32,669 nt of DNA from Bacillota bacterium (GTDB lineage: Bacteria; Bacillota; Desulfitobacteriia; Desulfitobacteriales; JAJXUE01): positions 1-32,669 of the forward strand of contig JAJZPO010000030.1 of assembly GCA_021811155.1 (NCBI GenBank), in the 5' to 3' direction. Below, piece after piece: positions 30,690-32,669 of this stretch; position 1 is the stretch's first letter; each line of letters starts with the position of its first letter. Made by a program: the position numbers and the translations under genes. The notes below the pieces were generated by a model. That model was given only the letters and a program-made list of their open reading frames with translations, made no database searches and had not been told where the DNA came from.

Positions 30690-31808
30690 TTACATAAAAG
30701 CAAAGGGTTCAGTTTTTACATTTGAAAGCACAATTTCCACATCCCGTTTTTCCCGCTGCATTTGCTGCTGCAAATACGTTTGCAAATTTTCCATCATCAG
30801 CCACTCAGTGGCGTAATGGCCGGGGTCAATGATGGCCATACCAGCTTCCAAAGCATCCAGGGCATCGTGGTGCGAGATGTCTCCGGCAATGAAAACCCCT
30901 GCTCCTTTAAAAGCAGCCTTTTTTACCAGGGACCCCCCGCTGCCGCTGGATACGGCGGCTTTTTTTATTTTCTGTCGAAGGCTCCCGGCAACCCGGACAC
31001 TGCATCCCCCCAGCATTGACTTGACCTTCTCCACCAACTGGCCTAAGGTTTGTTCCTGGGGCAAATACCCTATCCTGCCGATGCCAAATTCACTGCCGGA
31101 ATTCAGCGTGGGTATAACGTCATAGGCCGGCACCTCGTAGGGATGTGCTTTGAGCATTGCCCGTACAACCCGGTCCAGGTTTTTTGCCGGCACAACACTT
31201 TCCAATCTGACCTCTGCCACCTCTTCCAGTTTGCCAACCTGGCCGATGAAAGGATTGGCCCGGTCCAGAGGGCGGAAAGTCCCTGTACCGGCGGTCTGGA
31301 AAAAGCATTCGTTATAATTGCCTATCCCTCCCGCGCCTGCCTTGCTCATCTCCAACCGTACCGCACTTGCATAAGCTTCGGGCACGAAAGTTGTTACTTT
31401 GTAAAGTTGCTCCTTGTAACCGGACGAAAGAAATTCCTGCTCACGCACTCCGAGGCTTTCAGCCATGAGGGCGCTGGCGCCTAGGCTGCTGCTGTCCAGG
31501 TTGGTATGGGCCGCGTAAAACATCATATTCTTTCCTATCAGTCTGGCTACCTGTTTCTGCCCCGGAAGGTCAAAGCGCACCTGTTTCAGCGGGCTGAAGA
31601 TCAACGGATGGTGGGCCAGGATAAGATCAGCCTTTTGCTCTAATGCTTCATCCACCACCGCGGGAGTACAGTCCAAGGTAACTAATACCTTGCTCACCTG
31701 ACCGGCTGAATCGCCAATCAGGAGGCCAACATTGTCCCAGTCCTCGGCTAACTGCTTTGGCGCGACTTTTTCCACAGTGGACATTAGCAATTGACAGGAA
31801 ACGCTCAT
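30690..31808 (-). CDS. Nif3-like dinuclear metal-centre protein (YqfO type)
   Basis: The 372 residues match the long YqfO form: Nif3 halves flanking an inserted PII-like domain (about residues 130-235). Metal ligands are in LAHHPLIF, AAHTNLDSS and, near the C-terminus, GDISHHD and DPGHYATE. The exact reaction is unsettled; GTP cyclohydrolase-like activity has been proposed for relatives. GAGGTG lies five bases before the ATG, which overlaps the trmK stop by four bases (ATGA). trmK-nif3 is a common Firmicutes pairing, usually downstream of rpoD. Confidence 0.93.
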   Translation of the reverse strand: MSVSCQLLMSTVEKVAPKQLAEDWDNVGLLIGDSAGQVSKVLVTLDCTPAVVDEALEQKADLILAHHPLIFSPLKQVRFDLPGQKQVARLIGKNMMFYAAHTNLDSSSLGASALMAESLGVREQEFLSSGYKEQLYKVTTFVPEAYASAVRLEMSKAGAGGIGNYNECFFQTAGTGTFRPLDRANPFIGQVGKLEEVAEVRLESVVPAKNLDRVVRAMLKAHPYEVPAYDVIPTLNSGSEFGIGRIGYLPQEQTLGQLVEKVKSMLGGCSVRVAGSLRQKIKKAAVSSGSGGSLVKKAAFKGAGVFIAGDISHHDALDALEAGMAIIDPGHYATEWLMMENLQTYLQQQMQREKRDVEIVLSNVKTEPFAFM

Positions 31809-32491
31809 GCTAACACCTCTTGCAGCAGCCGGATTTTGTTCCGGATTTCTGCCTGTTTGACCTCTAACCCAGGCCTGCGGGCCTTATCCAGTTCGGCAAG
31901 CACCGTCTTCAGGGCTTCCACTCTGCTGTCAACTAACCGGGGGAGCAGCGGGTCTTTTTTGGCGACAATGCACGGCCCCAGTTCCAGCATTATCTCGGAC
32001 GGAATCGGCTGGACGCCCCGCTCGGCCACACCGATTTCATAAATGCGTCCGTCTTCTTCCACCAGTTTTTCATCTCTGATAGCCCAGCCATGCTGCAGCA
32101 GCCATAGCCGCAGGGATGACCCTGCCACCATTGGCTGTAAAATCAACCTGTTTACCTGGGCCAGTACCCGCTCCCCCGCCTGGAGTATATCAACTATCGT
32201 GGTGCCTCCCATGCCGGCAACCACCACCACATCACCCTCTCCGGGTTCGACCGGTTGCAGGCCGTCACCCTGGCATACCCGGATTCTGTCCGGGAGGCCC
32301 TGTAACCTGACCTGCTCCACCGCCGACCTGTATGGCCCGGCGTGAATATCTACCCCTACGGCCCGGGGGCACCTGCCCCGTTGGACCAGGAAAATGGGCA
32401 AATAGGCATGGTCTGTCCCCACATCTATGACAGTGCTTCCCTGGGGAACATAGCCGGCAATCTCAGCCAGCCTGCCTTTAAGTTCAATCAA
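31805..32491 (-). CDS. trmK: tRNA (adenine(22)-N1)-methyltransferase TrmK
   Basis: The 228-residue SAM-dependent methyltransferase makes m1A22 in tRNA. The SAM site is STVIDVGTDHAYLPIFL, followed by VGVDIHAGP and VVVVAGMGGTTIVDIL with the family-specific AGMGG; the C-terminal part is a helical coil. Length agrees with the Bacillus enzyme. I chose TTG at 32491, five bases after AGGTGG; upstream extension to 32605 has no homology. It overlaps nif3 by four bases. Confidence 0.92.
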   Translation of the reverse strand: MIELKGRLAEIAGYVPQGSTVIDVGTDHAYLPIFLVQRGRCPRAVGVDIHAGPYRSAVEQVRLQGLPDRIRVCQGDGLQPVEPGEGDVVVVAGMGGTTIVDILQAGERVLAQVNRLILQPMVAGSSLRLWLLQHGWAIRDEKLVEEDGRIYEIGVAERGVQPIPSEIMLELGPCIVAKKDPLLPRLVDSRVEALKTVLAELDKARRPGLEVKQAEIRNKIRLLQEVLA

Positions 32492-32669
32492 ACAAACCAC
32501 CTGCCGCCAATGTTTACAACCATTATCTATTTTAACACTCCTGGCGAGGAAAAATAAGCCAGAATATCGAATGACCCCGGCTACTAACCCACATTCGGCA
32601 CCCATCCCGATATCCGGGCTGAATTAGCCAATGGTTAAAGGCATAGACAATGAATCTTCCGCCTTAAGT
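32492..32669. other. Right-end non-coding stretch
   Basis: I see no convincing gene between the trmK start and the window end. A small palindrome (CCCGATATCCGGG, about 32603-32615) is the only structure. By analogy the next minus-strand gene upstream would be rpoD, but it is not in view. Confidence 0.4.

Noticed and set aside
1-32669. CRISPR arrays, tRNA genes, rRNA genes and phage genes
   Set aside because: I looked on both strands for repeat-spacer periodicity, cloverleaf and rRNA signatures, and phage-type proteins, and saw none. RNase P RNA is the only recognisable RNA gene.

Overview
The window looks like chromosome of a spore-forming, anaerobic Gram-positive bacterium of the Clostridia, most like the Peptococcaceae/Desulfotomaculum-Pelotomaculum group. 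This is inferred from strong GGAGG-type ribosome binding sites, many GTG and TTG starts, lipoprotein signals in place of periplasmic proteins, the trmK-nif3 pair, a FeoA/B/C iron system, a Pst/PhoU/OmpR-type phosphate locus and a membrane-anchored multihaem cytochrome c. No 16S rRNA gene is present to confirm the lineage. Nearly everything is ordinary chromosome. There are no prophage, CRISPR or complete insertion-sequence genes.

Layout. 1-254: non-coding, with a 15-bp inverted repeat and a heptamer repeat. 255-5505 (minus strand): a lipoprotein, a large TPR protein, an Hsp70-like ATPase-domain protein 11 nt behind it, and a small membrane protein with a C-x-C cluster. 5506-6333: gene-poor, with many nested complementary helices and a minus-strand terminator. 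6334-8328: a zinc-ribbon membrane protein, a 49-residue protein with its own promoter and terminator, and an alpha-methylacyl-CoA racemase-like enzyme. 8562-11243 (plus strand): an HD phosphohydrolase, three strong hairpins, a TPR membrane protein and a small protein. 11274-15541 (minus strand): a ten-haem NapC/NirT-type cytochrome, an ArgA-like acetyltransferase behind an ARG-box-like palindrome, an FlK-like thioesterase, a truncated thpR remnant, phosphatidylserine decarboxylase and a ThiF/MoeB-family enzyme. 15749-20129: a PAS histidine kinase, a rhomboid protease, an unrecognised 403-aa protein, a possible IS200/IS605 end remnant and a small hypothetical protein. 20361-21272 (plus strand): a lipoprotein and a secreted coiled-coil protein, ending in large palindromes.

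21377-26954 (minus strand) is the phosphate locus, read pstS-pstC-pstA-pstB, terminator, then a PhoP/PhoB-type regulator and phoU. Hexamers with 11-bp periodicity resembling PHO boxes lie ahead of both the regulator and pstS. No phoR kinase gene sits beside the regulator. 27094-29846 is feoA-feoB-feoC, with a good sigma-A promoter and two Fur-like operators upstream. 30138-30578 is RNase P RNA (rnpB), with a 69-nt AT-rich insertion in one helix. 30690-32491 is trmK-nif3.

Start codons were chosen from visible ribosome binding sites and often differ from the longest possible reading frame. Functions come from motif recognition by eye; no database search was run.
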